A DNA stretch of 56,465 nucleotides, from contig DESK01000043.1 in the NCBI GenBank assembly GCA_002361955.1, positions 1,072 to 57,536 of the forward strand, in the 5' to 3' direction. Under the pieces are notes generated by a model. That model ran no database searches and was not told the DNA's origin. It worked only from the letters and a program-made list of their open reading frames with translations. The position numbers and the translations under genes were made by a program. Source of the stretch: Lachnospiraceae bacterium UBA3316 (GTDB taxonomy: Bacteria > Bacillota > Clostridia > Lachnospirales > Lachnospiraceae). Position 1 is the first letter of the stretch; each line of letters starts with the position of its first letter. Positions 41,573 through 49,987 of the stretch are shown in pieces.

Positions 41573-42652
41573 GTGGGGAAAACAGTCAGACGGCTGGATT
41601 ACACATTGCTGATACTTGTTTTGTTTCTGGTGGGCTTCGGGCTTGTTACGCTTTACAGCACAAGCGCCTATAACGGGCTGGTAAAATTCGGAGACTCCGC
41701 CTACTATTTAAAAAAGCAGTTTTTCGCCACCATCCTGGGGGTGGGGGCGATGTATCTTCTGTCCCGCGCAGACTATCATATGCTGGCCGGGCTGGCCGTT
41801 CCGGGATACCTGACGTCCCTGGTGCTTTCGGCGCTGGTGCTGGCGGTGGGGGACTCCTACAACGGCTCGAAGAGGTGGCTGGCGCTGGGGCCTCTGTCTT
41901 TTCAGCCCTCTGAGTTCGCGAAGCTGGCCGTGATACTGTTTCTGGCCTGCATGGTCAGCAGGCAGAAGACGAAAAAGAACAGCATCCTGGCTTTGGGGGC
42001 TGTTTTGGGAATGGTCCTTCCCATCGTAGGTTTGGTGGGGACGAACAATCTGAGCACAGCCGTCATCATCCTGGGAATAGCGGCCATCATGGGCTTCGTA
42101 TCAAGCCCCAAGTATTTGCCGTTTGTGTGGATGGGAGGCGGCGGCATTGGCTTTGTGGCCATTTTTTTGAGCCTGGAGTCCTATCGCCTGGAGCGGCTTG
42201 CCATTTGGAAAAATCCCGAAGAGTATGAGAAGGGCTTCCAGACGATCCAGGGGCTGTACGCCATAGGCTCTGGCGGCCTGTTCGGAAAGGGCCTGGGGGA
42301 GAGCATACAAAAGCTTGGTTTTGTGCCAGAAGCGCAAAACGATATGATTTTTTCGATTATCTGCGAGGAACTGGGCCTTGTGGGCGCAGGTCTCCTCATC
42401 ATTGTATTTGCGGTGCTGATCTGGCGGTTCATGGTGATCGCCGCCCATGCGGAGGATCTTTTCGGCGCGCTGATCGCGGCCGGGGTTATGGGGCACATCG
42501 CGATTCAGGTAATACTGAATGTGGCAGTGGTGACAAACACCATTCCAAATACGGGGATCACGCTTCCCTTTATCAGCTATGGAGGCACGTCCGTACTTTT
42601 TCTTCTGTCAGAGATGGGGCTGGCGCTGTCAGTCAGCCGATGGCAGAGATGA
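41573..42652 (+). CDS. FtsW/RodA/SpoVE-family lipid II polymerase
   Basis: A 359-residue SEDS protein with about ten membrane spans. Signatures: GSKRWLALGPLSFQPSEFAKLA, the extracytoplasmic loop with KNPEEYEKGFQTIQ, and NTGITLPFISYGGTS near the C-terminus. It starts at GTG after AGGGGTGAT. SEDS proteins polymerise glycan with a cognate class B PBP; two such PBPs lie upstream. Position in the dcw cluster favours FtsW, but SpoVE is equally possible by sequence alone. Confidence 0.93.
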   Translation: MGKTVRRLDYTLLILVLFLVGFGLVTLYSTSAYNGLVKFGDSAYYLKKQFFATILGVGAMYLLSRADYHMLAGLAVPGYLTSLVLSALVLAVGDSYNGSKRWLALGPLSFQPSEFAKLAVILFLACMVSRQKTKKNSILALGAVLGMVLPIVGLVGTNNLSTAVIILGIAAIMGFVSSPKYLPFVWMGGGGIGFVAIFLSLESYRLERLAIWKNPEEYEKGFQTIQGLYAIGSGGLFGKGLGESIQKLGFVPEAQNDMIFSIICEELGLVGAGLLIIVFAVLIWRFMVIAAHAEDLFGALIAAGVMGHIAIQVILNVAVVTNTIPNTGITLPFISYGGTSVLFLLSEMGLALSVSRWQR

Positions 42653-42697
42653 GGGACGGCACAGGGGCAAAGATTTGAAAAAGGTACAGGTGGTAAA

Positions 42698-43810
42698 ATG
42701 AAAGAGATAACCTATCGGAAAAAGCGAAAAAGAAGAGGGAAATTTTTTGGCGTGCTTCTGGCCCTTCTTGTTCTGGCTGCCGTCATAGTTTTCGGGCTTT
42801 TCCGTGTACGCGAAGTCATAGTTACCGGAAATTCCATCTATACCGCCGCGGATATCCGGGACGCCGTTATGCAGGACGGCCTGTGCAAAAATACACTGTA
42901 TCTGCTGTGGAAATATAAGGATGACGCGAAGGTGGAGGAGGAGCTGCCTTTCCTGAGCTCTCTGGAGGTTACCATGATAACACCTTATCAGGTGGAGGTG
43001 TGGGTCTATGAGAAGCCGGAGGTAGGGTACTTTTTAAACGGAACAAACTATGTTTACTTTGACAGGGACGGCTTGATCGTGGAGATCTCAAAAAAGCTCA
43101 GGGAAAATATCCCGAAGATTACGGGTGTGACGATTTCCAAGCCGGAACGCTACGCGAAGCTTCCCGTCAAGGGTGGAAAGCTGGTTTCGGCCAAGAAGGA
43201 GGAAGCAGAGACGGAGCAGGAGACAGAGACGGTCAGCCAGGAGGAAGCGGACCGTGCGCTTTTTGAACTGGTGGTGGGTATCACCAGGGGACTCAGCAAG
43301 AACGGGCTGACGCCCAAGGAGATTAAATTTGATGAGAAGCAGCAGGTGACCCTGTATTTTCAGCGAATGCGCGTCAAGCTGGGCAGCTGCTCAAATATAG
43401 AAGATAAAGTGGCGGCTCTGAAATCTGTCTATGACAAGGTCGAGAACCTGGAGGGCGTTCTGCATATGGAGGATTATGCGGAGGACGCCAGAACCATCAG
43501 TTTCCGGCAGGGAGAGACGGAGGAGACGCTGGAGGTGGAGACGGAGAACGGAGCCGCCGGGAAAAAGCCCAAAGGGGAACAGGAGAGCGAGACAGAGTCG
43601 GAGAGCAATACGGAGAGTGACGTACCTACCTATTCAGAGTCGGACGGTACCTTTTCCACGGATGCGTCCGGCACCCCGATCTATACGGACGCGGCAGGAA
43701 ATACCACCACAAATGTGGATGAATACCAGTACACGGACGAAAACGGCGGGATTATCACCGACGGATACGGTTATATTGATCCCTACACAGGGGCATACAT
43801 ACTGAAATAA
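42698..43810 (+). CDS. DivIB/FtsQ-type division protein with long acidic tail
   Basis: A 370-residue bitopic protein. A basic cytoplasmic start (KKRKRRGKFF), one span (about 14-35), then a POTRA domain (FRVREVIVTGNSIYTAADIRD, about 36-105) and a beta domain (about 105-265), with an Glu-rich insert near 168-182. The final 95 residues are low-complexity Glu/Ser/Thr followed by Asp/Tyr/Gly-rich sequence ending DPYTGAYILK. FtsQ/DivIB organises the FtsL-DivIC complex. The long tail is unusual and echoes the TDENG repeats of the first PBP. Confidence 0.88.
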   Translation: MKEITYRKKRKRRGKFFGVLLALLVLAAVIVFGLFRVREVIVTGNSIYTAADIRDAVMQDGLCKNTLYLLWKYKDDAKVEEELPFLSSLEVTMITPYQVEVWVYEKPEVGYFLNGTNYVYFDRDGLIVEISKKLRENIPKITGVTISKPERYAKLPVKGGKLVSAKKEEAETEQETETVSQEEADRALFELVVGITRGLSKNGLTPKEIKFDEKQQVTLYFQRMRVKLGSCSNIEDKVAALKSVYDKVENLEGVLHMEDYAEDARTISFRQGETEETLEVETENGAAGKKPKGEQESETESESNTESDVPTYSESDGTFSTDASGTPIYTDAAGNTTTNVDEYQYTDENGGIITDGYGYIDPYTGAYILK

Positions 43811-43865
43811 GAGGTAACTGCTTATCAGCTCGCGGGACATTTAAAAAATATTTTCTAAAATAGAC

Positions 43866-43894
43866 TTGATTAATTTAGGAAAAGCTTATATTAT
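43866..43894 (+). promoter_or_regulatory. Promoter of ftsZ
   Basis: TTGATT (43866-43871), a 17-base spacer and TATTAT (43889-43894), about 88 bases before the ftsZ start. Gives ftsZ its own transcript. Confidence 0.75.
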
Positions 43895-43981
43895 ATAGGA
43901 AATACGGTTAGATACTGGGACGCTAATGTCTGGGCTGTAGTAAGTTGGATATGATACAGATGTGAGAAGGAGGAAATACTC

Positions 43982-45157
43982 TTGTTAGAAATTATGACGA
44001 ATGAAGCTGAATCTGCTGCAAAGATCATTGTGATCGGCGTGGGCGGTGCAGGCAATAATGCAGTAAATAGAATGGTGGACGAGACAATCGGAGGCGTAGA
44101 GTTCGTCGGCGTAAATACAGACAAACAGGCATTGTCGATGTGCAAGGCTCCCACAACGATTCAGATTGGTGAAAAGTTGACAAAGGGCCTGGGCGCCGGA
44201 GCACAGCCCCAGGTAGGCCAGCAGGCTGCCGAGGAAAGCGCAGAGGATTTGAAGCAGGCAGTGCAGGGCGCGGATATGGTGTTTGTTACCTGTGGTATGG
44301 GAGGCGGTACCGGAACCGGCGCGGCGCCTGTAGTTGCGGGGATCGCGAAAGAGCTGGGCATCCTTACCGTAGGCGTTGTCACAAAGCCTTTCCGTTTTGA
44401 GTCAAGGACGCGCATGAACAACGCTCTTGCCGGCATTGAAAAGTTGAAGCAGAACGTAGATACGCTGATTGTCATTCCGAATGATAAGCTGCTGGAGATC
44501 GTAGACCGCAGGACGACGATGCCGGAGGCATTAAAGAAGGCCGATGAAGTGCTGCAGCAGGCAGTGCAGGGTATTACGGATCTGATCAACCTCCCGGCTC
44601 TGATCAATCTGGACTTTGCGGATGTACAGACCGTCATGACAGGAAAAGGAATCGCTCATATCGGTATCGGACATGCCAAGGGAGACGACAAGGCTTTGGA
44701 GGCCGTGAAACAGGCAGTTTCCAGCCCGCTCCTGGAGACAACGATCGAAGGAGCGTCCCACGTTATTATCAATATTTCGGGAGATATCTCCCTTATGGAC
44801 GCCAACGACGCGGCAAGCTACGTACAGGAGCTGGCAGGCGACGACGCGAACATTATCTTCGGTGCTATGTATGACGATACATACACGGACGAGGCAAGCA
44901 TTACCGTTATCGCTACGGGGCTTGATACAGCCACGGCTACACAGCCGTCTGTGGATGGCACCGTGAAAAAGAAAAAGATCACGGATTTCTCAGAGGTGGC
45001 GTCACCGGATACTTCTATGGGAAGCATTTTCCAGCGGAATAATGCGGCGAATCCCCAGATTAAGCCGATCACTCCGTCCCTCGGAAAGCTGAAGACTCCG
45101 GAGAGCAACGTTCCGGTGCGCGATATTCAGATTCCGGACTTCCTGAGAAGAAGATAA
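43982..45157 (+). CDS. ftsZ: Cell division protein FtsZ
   Basis: A 391-residue tubulin homologue that forms the Z ring. Start TTG 43982 is chosen because AAGGAGG (43967-43973) is 8 bases upstream, whereas the in-frame ATG at 43994 is 20 away. GTPase core: VGGAGNNAVNRM and the tubulin signature GMGGGTGTGAAPV; the T7 loop lies in NLDFADVQTV. A variable linker (about 320-370) leads to the conserved C-terminal peptide PDFLRRR that binds FtsA/SepF/ZapA-type partners. The gene ends at a hairpin shared with the convergent AraC gene. No ftsA lies upstream. Confidence 0.97.
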   Translation: MLEIMTNEAESAAKIIVIGVGGAGNNAVNRMVDETIGGVEFVGVNTDKQALSMCKAPTTIQIGEKLTKGLGAGAQPQVGQQAAEESAEDLKQAVQGADMVFVTCGMGGGTGTGAAPVVAGIAKELGILTVGVVTKPFRFESRTRMNNALAGIEKLKQNVDTLIVIPNDKLLEIVDRRTTMPEALKKADEVLQQAVQGITDLINLPALINLDFADVQTVMTGKGIAHIGIGHAKGDDKALEAVKQAVSSPLLETTIEGASHVIINISGDISLMDANDAASYVQELAGDDANIIFGAMYDDTYTDEASITVIATGLDTATATQPSVDGTVKKKKITDFSEVASPDTSMGSIFQRNNAANPQIKPITPSLGKLKTPESNVPVRDIQIPDFLRRR

Positions 45158-45180
45158 GAGATAGAAAAGCAGAACAGTAA

Positions 45181-45214
45181 AAGGCTGCCGCAGAATGGTT
45201 TCTGCGGCAGCCTT
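45181..45214. terminator. Bidirectional terminator between ftsZ and the AraC gene
   Basis: A perfect 15-bp stem, 45181-45195 with 45200-45214 (AAGGCTGCCGCAGAA and its complement), loop TGGT. On the - strand it is followed by TTTT; on the + strand the T-run is short. It serves two converging genes. Confidence 0.9.
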
Positions 45215-45215
45215 A

Positions 45216-46055
45216 TCAGATGTGAAGGTTTTTTTTCTTCATAAGCTTACGGTAAGCTCCGGCAGTCATGCTGCAGCTTTTTTTGAAGCTCTGGGAAAAG
45301 TAGCTTTGGGAGGAGAAGCCGGAGAGCCGGGCGACGTCGGCAATACAGTGGTCGGTGCTCGCCAGAAGCTCCTTGCTCACTTCGATTCTGCGCTCATTCA
45401 GATAGTTGATGGGGGACATCCCGTAGCATTTTGTGAACGTGTGGACAAAGTAGTATTTATTCAGGTGGGCCATCTGGGCCAGCCCGTCCAGGGTGATGTT
45501 GTCCTGGTAGTTGGAATCTATGTAGCGCTTAATCCTGGCGCACTCCCTGTTGGGGGGCTGGGAAACCATGACCTGGAAAGCGGAGTTGGTGATCCGCTGC
45601 AGGCGGATGGTAAGGATGTCGAGCATATCCTTGCAGATCTCCTGGTATCCGGTCTTTTTCTCCTCCAGCTCCGTCAGCATGGAACTAAAATAGAACAAAA
45701 GGTCGTTTTTCTGCTCCATGCAGTTAAAGGCCATGTATTCCTGATTGCTGCAAAAGGAGAAGCTTAACCCCTCTACCCCCAGGGAGATGTATTCCAGGGG
45801 CGGAAAACCGAGAGATACCTCCGTGTGGAGAATATTGGGGTTGATGATCACCAGGTCATCCTTCCGTATAGGAAAGGATACGTCTTCTACCAGGAATTCG
45901 CCGCTGCCCTCCTGTACGTAAAAAAGCTCTGTAAAATAGTGGGAATGTTTTAAACTGGGCCAGTCTCCTTCATACTTGGAGAAGGTGACAGAGAGCAGGC
46001 TGACAGAGTTCTGGTTTCCCGGTGTTTCTTCCAGGCGGTATTTCATTATTCCCAT
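45216..46055 (-). CDS. AraC-family transcriptional regulator
   Basis: A 279-residue regulator divergent from the lacto-N-biose operon. The N-terminal cupin-like sugar-sensing half (about 15-150, HYFTELFYVQEGSG) is followed by two helix-turn-helix motifs (about 180-275): ITLDGLAQMAHLNKYYFVHTFTKCYGMSPINYLNERRI and IADVARLSGFSSQSYFSQSFKK. AGAAAGGA lies 9 bases before the ATG at 46055; ATG at 46046 is an alternative. By position it should activate the transporter and lnp genes in response to galacto-N-biose, lacto-N-biose or a metabolite; this is inference. Confidence 0.9.
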   Translation of the reverse strand: MGIMKYRLEETPGNQNSVSLLSVTFSKYEGDWPSLKHSHYFTELFYVQEGSGEFLVEDVSFPIRKDDLVIINPNILHTEVSLGFPPLEYISLGVEGLSFSFCSNQEYMAFNCMEQKNDLLFYFSSMLTELEEKKTGYQEICKDMLDILTIRLQRITNSAFQVMVSQPPNRECARIKRYIDSNYQDNITLDGLAQMAHLNKYYFVHTFTKCYGMSPINYLNERRIEVSKELLASTDHCIADVARLSGFSSQSYFSQSFKKSCSMTAGAYRKLMKKKNLHI

Positions 46056-46469
46056 AAATATGATTCCTTTCTTTTGACCTGTCTCTATTCCTGCGAGTAA
46101 CGAGCCAGATATCCCGTTGCTTGCAGAGGGGTATTTGATTTAGTAATCTTGCCGTGGATAAAAGTGCAAAAAAAGCGGCTTAATGTTAATGAAATCAATG
46201 ACGAAAATCTTCAAAAAGTCAGCGTTGGCTAATCCGCCCATAAGATACGGCGGAAAACCTTCTGCAATTCTAAAAAATGACGGAAATTTCCAGATGTTTT
46301 CAGGAACGGGTTTATAGATTGTATAATAGCACAAAAATGCTAAAAGAGCAATATATATAAAAAAATGAGCAAAATAAGGCTTGAAAAGAGAGGGAAAAAT
46401 GGGTATTGTATAAGTACAGTATAGCAGGCTGTTCAGTGAGCCTGCAGTAATAAAGGAGGATATGATGCT
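46056..46469. promoter_or_regulatory. Divergent control region of the lacto-N-biose locus
   Basis: A 414-base region between the AraC gene and the binding-protein gene. It has a perfect TATAAT at 46322-46327 with no good -35, as expected for an activated promoter. Near-identical direct repeats ATGACGAAAATCTT (46198-46211) and ATGACGGAAATTTC (46277-46290) are candidate AraC sites; the second lies just upstream of the -35 position. An inverted repeat TCCGCC/GGCGGA lies at about 46233-46254, and a leader hairpin GCAGGCT/AGCCTGC at 46424-46445. No catabolite-repression (cre) box was recognised. Confidence 0.5.
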
Positions 46470-47819
46470 ATGAAACTGAAAAAAGTACTTTGCTTAACAA
46501 TGGCAGGTGTAATGGCCTTCAGCCTTGCAGCTTGCAGCAGCAACACACCGGCTGAGACAGACGGCGCAGATGCGGCAGGTTCTGACCTGAGCGGAACTGT
46601 GAAGGTGGCAGCTGTTGAGACAGCTTACGGCGCACAGATGTGGGAAGACGTTGCAGCAGCATTTGAGGAGGCAAATCCTGGTGTTACTGTTGAACTGACC
46701 GTTGACAAGAATCTGGACGATGTGATTACACCTGACATGAAGGCTGGTAATTATCCCGATGTTATCTGCAAATCCGTTGGTTCTGAGTCTGGACTGACAG
46801 AGACCTTTACAAAGGACAACAATCTGGCTGACCTGACAGACGTTCTGTCTATGACAGTACCGGGTGAGGATGTGACTGTTGGTGATAAGATCCTTCCTGG
46901 ATTCACAGAGAACAAGATCACAAACCCCTACGGTGACGGAAAGACTTACCTGATGCCGATGTTCTACAGCCCCTGCGGACTGTTCTACGATGCAAACCTT
47001 CTGGCTTCCAAGGGTTGGGAAGTACCCCAGACCTGGGACGAGATGTGGGAGCTTGGCGACAAGGCAAAAGAAGAGGGAATCGCTCTGTTTACATATCCGA
47101 CAACAGGATACTTTGACGCATTCTTCTATGCGCTGCTTCATGAGGCAACAGATGTTGATACCTTCAACAGCGCACTGAGCTATGGCGAGGGCGTATGGGA
47201 TACTGACGGAGCTAAGCAGGTATTTGACATCATCGAGAAACTTGCTTCTTATACACATGAGAGCACACCGGCACAGGCAAACGACAACGACTTCCAGATG
47301 AACCAGCAGTTAGTTCTGGATGACAAGGCAATCTTCATGCCGAACGGCACATGGATCACAGGCGAGATGGCAGAGGCACCGCGCGCAGACGGCTTTGAGT
47401 GGGGCTTCACAGCTCTTCCGGCTGTTGCAGAGGGCGGCGAGAGAGCTTCCTACACATTCTTTGAGCAGGTATGGATGCCGGCAGGCGCTGAGAATCAGGA
47501 TTTAGGAAAGGCATTCATCTCCTTCCTGTATTCCGATACAGCAGCAGATCTCTTCGCTACAGCAGGAGCTATTCAGCCGATCGAGGGCATGTCCGAGAAG
47601 CTTGAGGGCGAGTCCAAGATGTTCTACAGCATCTACGATACAGGCGCTGTAGCAGTTATGGATGCTTTCGCTACAACAGATCCCGTTGAGGGCGTTACCG
47701 TTCGTTCTACATTCTTTGATCCGGTAAGCGGACTGGTATCCGGTGATACCACCAAGGATGCTTGGATTGAGAAGATCAAAACTGACAGCGATGCTTTAAG
47801 AGGAGCGCTGAAGGAGTAA
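46470..47819 (+). CDS. Sugar ABC transporter substrate-binding lipoprotein
   Basis: A 449-residue family 1 solute-binding protein. Lipoprotein signal MKLKKVLC...SLAACSS with lipidated C22, then an acidic Ala/Gly/Asp linker and two lobes (AAFEEANPGVTVELTV; EVPQTWDEMWELGDKAKEEGI; FMPNGTWITGEMAEA). Linkage to lnpA makes galacto-N-biose/lacto-N-biose the likely ligand, as for the GL-BP of bifidobacteria; maltose-like oligosaccharides are the alternative by sequence alone. Codon choice suggests strong expression. A hairpin pair and terminator separate it from the permeases, which would give excess binding protein. Confidence 0.92.
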   Translation: MKLKKVLCLTMAGVMAFSLAACSSNTPAETDGADAAGSDLSGTVKVAAVETAYGAQMWEDVAAAFEEANPGVTVELTVDKNLDDVITPDMKAGNYPDVICKSVGSESGLTETFTKDNNLADLTDVLSMTVPGEDVTVGDKILPGFTENKITNPYGDGKTYLMPMFYSPCGLFYDANLLASKGWEVPQTWDEMWELGDKAKEEGIALFTYPTTGYFDAFFYALLHEATDVDTFNSALSYGEGVWDTDGAKQVFDIIEKLASYTHESTPAQANDNDFQMNQQLVLDDKAIFMPNGTWITGEMAEAPRADGFEWGFTALPAVAEGGERASYTFFEQVWMPAGAENQDLGKAFISFLYSDTAADLFATAGAIQPIEGMSEKLEGESKMFYSIYDTGAVAVMDAFATTDPVEGVTVRSTFFDPVSGLVSGDTTKDAWIEKIKTDSDALRGALKE

Positions 47820-47833
47820 TCGAATAGGGTACT

Positions 47834-47853
47834 GTCTCTCTGAAAAGAGAGAC
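47834..47853 (+). other. Short hairpin after the binding-protein gene
   Basis: GTCTCTCT/AGAGAGAC (47834-47841, 47846-47853) with a GAAA loop and no T-run. It probably protects the 3' end of the binding-protein mRNA. Confidence 0.6.
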
Positions 47854-47866
47854 AGGTTTAAGAGGT

Positions 47867-47903
47867 GGCCGGTGGATAGATTATATGCACCGGCCGTTTT
47901 TTA
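47867..47903 (+). terminator. Internal terminator between binding protein and permeases
   Basis: GGCCGGTG (47867-47874) pairs with CACCGGCC (47888-47895), followed by G and six T. No separate promoter was seen for the permeases, so partial read-through is implied. Confidence 0.88.
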
Positions 47904-47969
47904 TCATATGGGGCAATCCGAGGGAGTTTCCGTATGGTAAAAACATAAAAAAAGATTGGAGATGAGTTA

Positions 47970-48854
47970 ATGGAACGAAATAAAGGTAGAGGGAGATTTA
48001 TCACCTGCTGTCTGGCACCTGCCGTAATATTGTTTTTTATCTTTATGATTTACCCGACCATTGACGTATTCCGTATGTCTATGTTTAAATGGGGCGGATA
48101 TACGGCGGACAAGACTTTTGTCGGTTTCAGTAACTTCGCGACACTTTTTAAGAGCGATAAATTCTATAGCGCATTTCAGAATACGGTGCTCTTAATCGTG
48201 GTTGTGACTATTGTGACCTTTGCGCTGGCTTTGATCTTCGCAGCGATCCTTACAAGAGAAAAAATTAAAGGACAGAATTTCTTCAGGATCATTTTCTACA
48301 TCCCGAACATTCTTTCTGTAGTAGTTATCAGTGCCGTATTCTCAGCGATCTATAAGCCGGAGAATGGACTTTTAAATTCCATTCTGGGCCTTTTCGGCAT
48401 CGGTGAGGTTTCCTGGCTTGGAAGTTCCAAGATTGTTATGTACAGCCTGATCATCGCCATGGTATGGCAGGCCATCGGTTACTACATGGTTATGTATATG
48501 GCGAGTATGGCAAACGTATCTGAAAGTGTTTACGAGTCCGCCAGCCTGGAGGGCGCAGGAAAGATTAAGCAGTTTTTCAGCCTGACCCTGCCCTTGATCT
48601 GGACAAATATCAGGACAACCCTGACATTCTTCATTATCAGTACCATTAACATGAGCTTCCTGTTTGTAAAGGCGATGACACAGGGAAATCCCAACGGTTC
48701 CTCCCACGTATTCCTGAGTTACATGTATCAGGAGGCCTACACGAACTCCTCTTATGGATATGGTATGGCCATCGGTTCCGTCGTATTTATTTTCTCCTTT
48801 GCGCTTGCGGGAATCATTAATGCCGTAACGAAACGTGAAGAGATCGAGTTCTAA
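47970..48854 (+). CDS. Sugar ABC transporter permease (MalF-like)
   Basis: A 294-residue inner-membrane protein with six spans. The EAA loop for contact with the ATPase is visible as ESASLEGAGKIKQFFSLTLPLIW (about 188-211). TTGGAGATGAG precedes the ATG. It pairs with the next gene to form the membrane channel for the imported disaccharide. No ATPase gene is in the locus, so a shared MsmX/UgpC-type ATPase is expected to drive it. Confidence 0.93.
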   Translation: MERNKGRGRFITCCLAPAVILFFIFMIYPTIDVFRMSMFKWGGYTADKTFVGFSNFATLFKSDKFYSAFQNTVLLIVVVTIVTFALALIFAAILTREKIKGQNFFRIIFYIPNILSVVVISAVFSAIYKPENGLLNSILGLFGIGEVSWLGSSKIVMYSLIIAMVWQAIGYYMVMYMASMANVSESVYESASLEGAGKIKQFFSLTLPLIWTNIRTTLTFFIISTINMSFLFVKAMTQGNPNGSSHVFLSYMYQEAYTNSSYGYGMAIGSVVFIFSFALAGIINAVTKREEIEF

Positions 48855-48866
48855 GGGGGGATGAAA

Positions 48867-49760
48867 ATGAGTAAGAAAGATACAGGAGCAATCAAACAGA
48901 CATCGAAGGCTGGCATTGCCGGTATTTATGTGGTACTGGGTATTCTGGCTATCACTATTATCGTCCCCATCGCCTGGGTATTTCTGGCATCCTTAAAGGA
49001 GAATGAACAGTTTTACGGCAGTCCCTGGACACTTCCGAACGGTCTGCATTTCGAGAACTTTGTTCAGGCCTGGACAGAGGCGGAGATGGGATCTTATATG
49101 CTGAATTCCGTGATCGTAACGGCTCTCGGCATCCTGCTTTTGATTGTAATTTCCCTGCCGGCAGCTTACGTACTGGCAAGATTCAAATTTAAGAGCAGCA
49201 AATTCTGGAACATCCTGTTCATGGCAGGTCTGTTCATCAACGTTAACTACATTGTTGTACCTATTTTCCTGATGCTGGTAGATGCTGATACATTCCTGCG
49301 TCAGACCTTTGGAAACGGGTTTTTCTTGAATAACCTATTTGTGCTTGCCCTGATTTACGCGTCCACGGCGCTGCCCTTTACCATTTACCTGCTGTCAGGA
49401 TACTTCAAATCTCTGGCAAAGGATTATGAGGAAGCGGCTTATGTGGATGGCGCGGGATATTTCAGAACCATGGTTCAGGTTATTTTCCCGATGGCGAAGC
49501 CCAGTATCATCACGATCATACTGTTCAACTTCCTTTCATTCTGGAATGAGTACATTATTTCTATGACGATGCTGACAAAGGCGGAGCTGAAGACTCTCCC
49601 GGTAGGCCTGATGAATCTGATGGCTGCCCAGAGATCTGCGGTACAGTACGGAAGGATGTACGCAGGCCTGGTTATCGTAATGGTACCGACGCTGATCCTG
49701 TATATGTGTGTACAGAAGCAGCTTACTGAAGGTATGACGGTCGGCGGATTGAAAGGTTAA
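48867..49760 (+). CDS. Sugar ABC transporter permease (MalG-like)
   Basis: A 297-residue partner permease with six spans. The EAA loop is EEAAYVDGAGYFRTMVQVIFPMAKPS (about 190-215). ATG 48867 is chosen because the AAGGGGGG site ends at 48860, directly against the alternative ATG 48861. It lies 12 bases after the first permease gene. The gene is followed after 12 bases by a small membrane-protein gene with its own strong ribosome site. Confidence 0.92.
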   Translation: MSKKDTGAIKQTSKAGIAGIYVVLGILAITIIVPIAWVFLASLKENEQFYGSPWTLPNGLHFENFVQAWTEAEMGSYMLNSVIVTALGILLLIVISLPAAYVLARFKFKSSKFWNILFMAGLFINVNYIVVPIFLMLVDADTFLRQTFGNGFFLNNLFVLALIYASTALPFTIYLLSGYFKSLAKDYEEAAYVDGAGYFRTMVQVIFPMAKPSIITIILFNFLSFWNEYIISMTMLTKAELKTLPVGLMNLMAAQRSAVQYGRMYAGLVIVMVPTLILYMCVQKQLTEGMTVGGLKG

Positions 49761-49772
49761 GGAGGAAGCAGT

Positions 49773-49952
49773 ATGAATGAATATACAAAAAAAATTATAA
49801 CAGGGCTCCTCGTAGCGATCGTGTTTATTGTATGTATCGTTTTAGTTATCGTGGGACAGAAAAACATCGGTCCCAGCGGACTTTTAATGATGTTGGCAGG
49901 ACTTGCCGGTCTGCTTGTTTTGCTTTGGCTTTACAACAGGCAATATCAATAA
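49773..49952 (+). CDS. 59-residue membrane protein of the lacto-N-biose operon
   Basis: A small frame with an excellent ribosome site (AAGGAGGA, 49759-49766), between the permease and phosphorylase genes. It encodes two hydrophobic helices (about 9-27 and 35-54) joined by a short polar turn (GQKNIGPSG), with a basic N-terminus and a polar C-terminus (LYNRQYQ): an N-in/C-in hairpin. I recognise no characterised family with certainty. Location suggests a transporter accessory or stabilising subunit. The length, coding character and flanking spacing make it a real gene; the function is unknown. Confidence 0.8.
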   Translation: MNEYTKKIITGLLVAIVFIVCIVLVIVGQKNIGPSGLLMMLAGLAGLLVLLWLYNRQYQ

Positions 49953-49987
49953 TTAAATAGTTTTATGCAATACAGGAGGATTATTAT

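Noticed and set aside
45195..45767. A + strand frame over the AraC gene
   Set aside because: It starts inside the bidirectional terminator and is the complement of a clear AraC protein.
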